Source of the DNA: Variovorax guangxiensis
GTDB lineage: Bacteria; Pseudomonadota; Gammaproteobacteria; Burkholderiales; Burkholderiaceae_C
Assembly (NCBI RefSeq): GCF_003952165.1
Contig: NZ_RXFT01000011.1
Location: 62,001 to 126,000 of the forward strand
DNA: 64,000 bases
Direction: 5' to 3'
In this document: piece by piece, positions 63,095 through 64,000 of the stretch
How the letters are laid out: each line of letters begins with the position of its first letter
How positions within the stretch are numbered: the first letter of the stretch is position 1
Notes under the pieces: model-generated
Told to the model about the DNA's origin: nothing
Databases searched by the model: none
The model's input: the letters and a program-made list of their open reading frames with translations, nothing else
Translations under genes and position numbers: made by a program

Positions 63095-63964
63095 ATGGGT
63101 GAACGCCTCTTCCTCCGGCTCGACGACGACCCGCTGCACGGGCCGGAATCGGGTGCACCCGCCGGCACGCTGCGCGCGTTTCCGGTCGCGGCCGCGCTGC
63201 GCGGACATGTCTCGCACCTCATGCTGTGCCGCGAGAACCTTGCCGACGGCCACGAGGTACGCGAGCGGGTGTTGCCTGACGGCGCTGTACGGCTGATCTT
63301 CAACTTCGGCGATGCGCCTTTCGTCGGGGACGAGCAGGGGCAGGCGGTGGAGGCCATCGGCGCCTCGATCACGCCGGTCATGTTGCGCATGCGGCGGAAG
63401 GTGGAGGGCCTTTCCGTCACCCTCCGCCCCGGTGCCGCCGCCGCACTGCTGGGACTGCCGGCCGGAGAGATTGGCGGCACGGCGGTGCATCTCGACGAGC
63501 TCTGGCGTGGCGAAGGCGCGGAACTGCTCGAACGCATGACCGAAGCGCGTGACGACGCGACGCGTGTGGCACAGCTGCAGGCCGCGCTGCTGCGCAGGCT
63601 CCGCGATGACGATGCCGGGGGCAACGCTGCCGCCATCCGCGCGGCGCAACTCATCGCAGACTCCGGTGGGCGGCGCCCTTTGCGCGAGGTGGCTGCGGCC
63701 GTGGGCGTCGGAGAGCGGCGCCTGCAGCAGCTCTTCCATGCCCACGTCGGGCTTTCGCCGCGCGCCTGGAGCCGGCTCGCGCGCATGCACGGCTGCCTGC
63801 GCGCGCTGCGGCAGCAGCCCTCGCCGGCCTGGGCCGAGGTGGCGCTGGAGGGCGGCTTCTACGACCAGTCGCATCTGGTCAACGAGTTCCGCGCGCTGTG
63901 CGGCGTTACGCCGACCGAGTTCCTCGACCAGGCGGTTTCGGGTTCTTCCAAGACGGCGGGTTGA
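63095..63964 (+). CDS. AraC-family transcriptional regulator
   Basis: This 289-aa regulator (from ATG 63095) has a C-terminal AraC DNA-binding domain with two helix-turn-helices (LREVAAAVGVGERRLQQLFHAHVGLSPRAWSRLARMH and WAEVALEGGFYDQSHLVNEFRALCGVTPTEFL). The N-terminal part resembles the DUF6597 effector domain (VLPDGAVRLIFNFGD). The ATG at 63062 is also possible, adding 11 residues. 63095 is favoured because it leaves 68 bp rather than 35 bp for the divergent promoters. It likely controls the glutathione-transferase gene or others. Confidence 0.88.
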   Translation: MGERLFLRLDDDPLHGPESGAPAGTLRAFPVAAALRGHVSHLMLCRENLADGHEVRERVLPDGAVRLIFNFGDAPFVGDEQGQAVEAIGASITPVMLRMRRKVEGLSVTLRPGAAAALLGLPAGEIGGTAVHLDELWRGEGAELLERMTEARDDATRVAQLQAALLRRLRDDDAGGNAAAIRAAQLIADSGGRRPLREVAAAVGVGERRLQQLFHAHVGLSPRAWSRLARMHGCLRALRQQPSPAWAEVALEGGFYDQSHLVNEFRALCGVTPTEFLDQAVSGSSKTAG

Positions 63965-64000
63965 GCGCTGGCTATCTTCATCCGCTCTCAGGCAAAAGGA

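Overview
The window is GC-rich (roughly two thirds G+C by eye), densely packed bacterial chromosome. Its content points to a betaproteobacterium of the order Burkholderiales, most likely Comamonadaceae close to Variovorax. The reasons are an orphan Bug-family binding protein, a fused PabB-PabC, an EgtB-EgtD pair, many LysR, GntR and MerR regulators, a membrane-anchored TAXI protein, and intergenic palindromic repeats. The genus is inferred; no rRNA, tRNA, phage, transposase or CRISPR was seen.

Layout. 1-6049: sugar or sugar-acid catabolism, with a truncated IlvD/Edd dehydratase divergent from a GntR regulator and a complete CUT1 ABC transporter (binding protein, two permeases, ATPase). 6062-11957: a DNase I-like phosphatase/nuclease, RhlE RNA helicase, the ABC-F factor EttA, and a MerR/carboxymuconolactone-decarboxylase-like pair behind a textbook 19-bp-spacer MerR promoter. 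12009-19451: PabB-PabC fusion, TAXI protein, P1 peptidase, DadA-like oxidoreductase, LysR, and a PEP-mutase/isocitrate-lyase-like enzyme. 19420-24190: a six-gene copper operon (metal-motif leader protein, TolC-like, Tat-exported multicopper oxidase, cupredoxin, DUF411, CusF-like). 24227-27137: five minus-strand genes, each overlapping the next by 4-8 nt. 27179-27312: a small transcription unit with an 18-codon, probably leaderless, ORF and its own terminator.

27330-31157: a polar amino-acid ABC operon headed by its GntR regulator, with a REP-like repeat between the binding-protein and permease genes and a perfect dyad operator upstream. 31199-33108: three unrecognised secreted or lipoprotein genes in one operon. 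33246-41492: Bug protein with a hairpin that hides its start site, OsmC, acyl-CoA ligase, Sel1 protein, secreted nuclease, Tat-exported PhoX-like phosphatase with a possible Pho box, and a type II NADH dehydrogenase. 41660-45764: ergothioneine genes egtB-egtD, then a 672-bp nested inverted-repeat element, then DUF427 and a 2-oxoglutarate/iron dioxygenase.

45895-51435: UspA, RluA-type pseudouridine synthase, MFS exporter, a coupled three-gene operon (49-aa basic protein, VF530, ferredoxin), GNAT, PepSY and DUF808 membrane proteins. 51528-58011: an accessory-looking stretch with an 8-bp microsatellite, two beta-propeller lipoproteins and a seven-repeat secreted protein with a PPC-like end. 58043-63964: enoyl-CoA hydratase, a DUF2817 peptidase with an MHS-type transporter divergent from a LysR gene, then a glutathione transferase divergent from an AraC regulator.

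The most unusual signals are the 672-bp palindromic element, the leaderless small ORF unit at 27.2 kb, the start-site hairpin at 34.2 kb, the copper operon whose first gene may be a regulatory leader, and two copies of a structured intergenic repeat.
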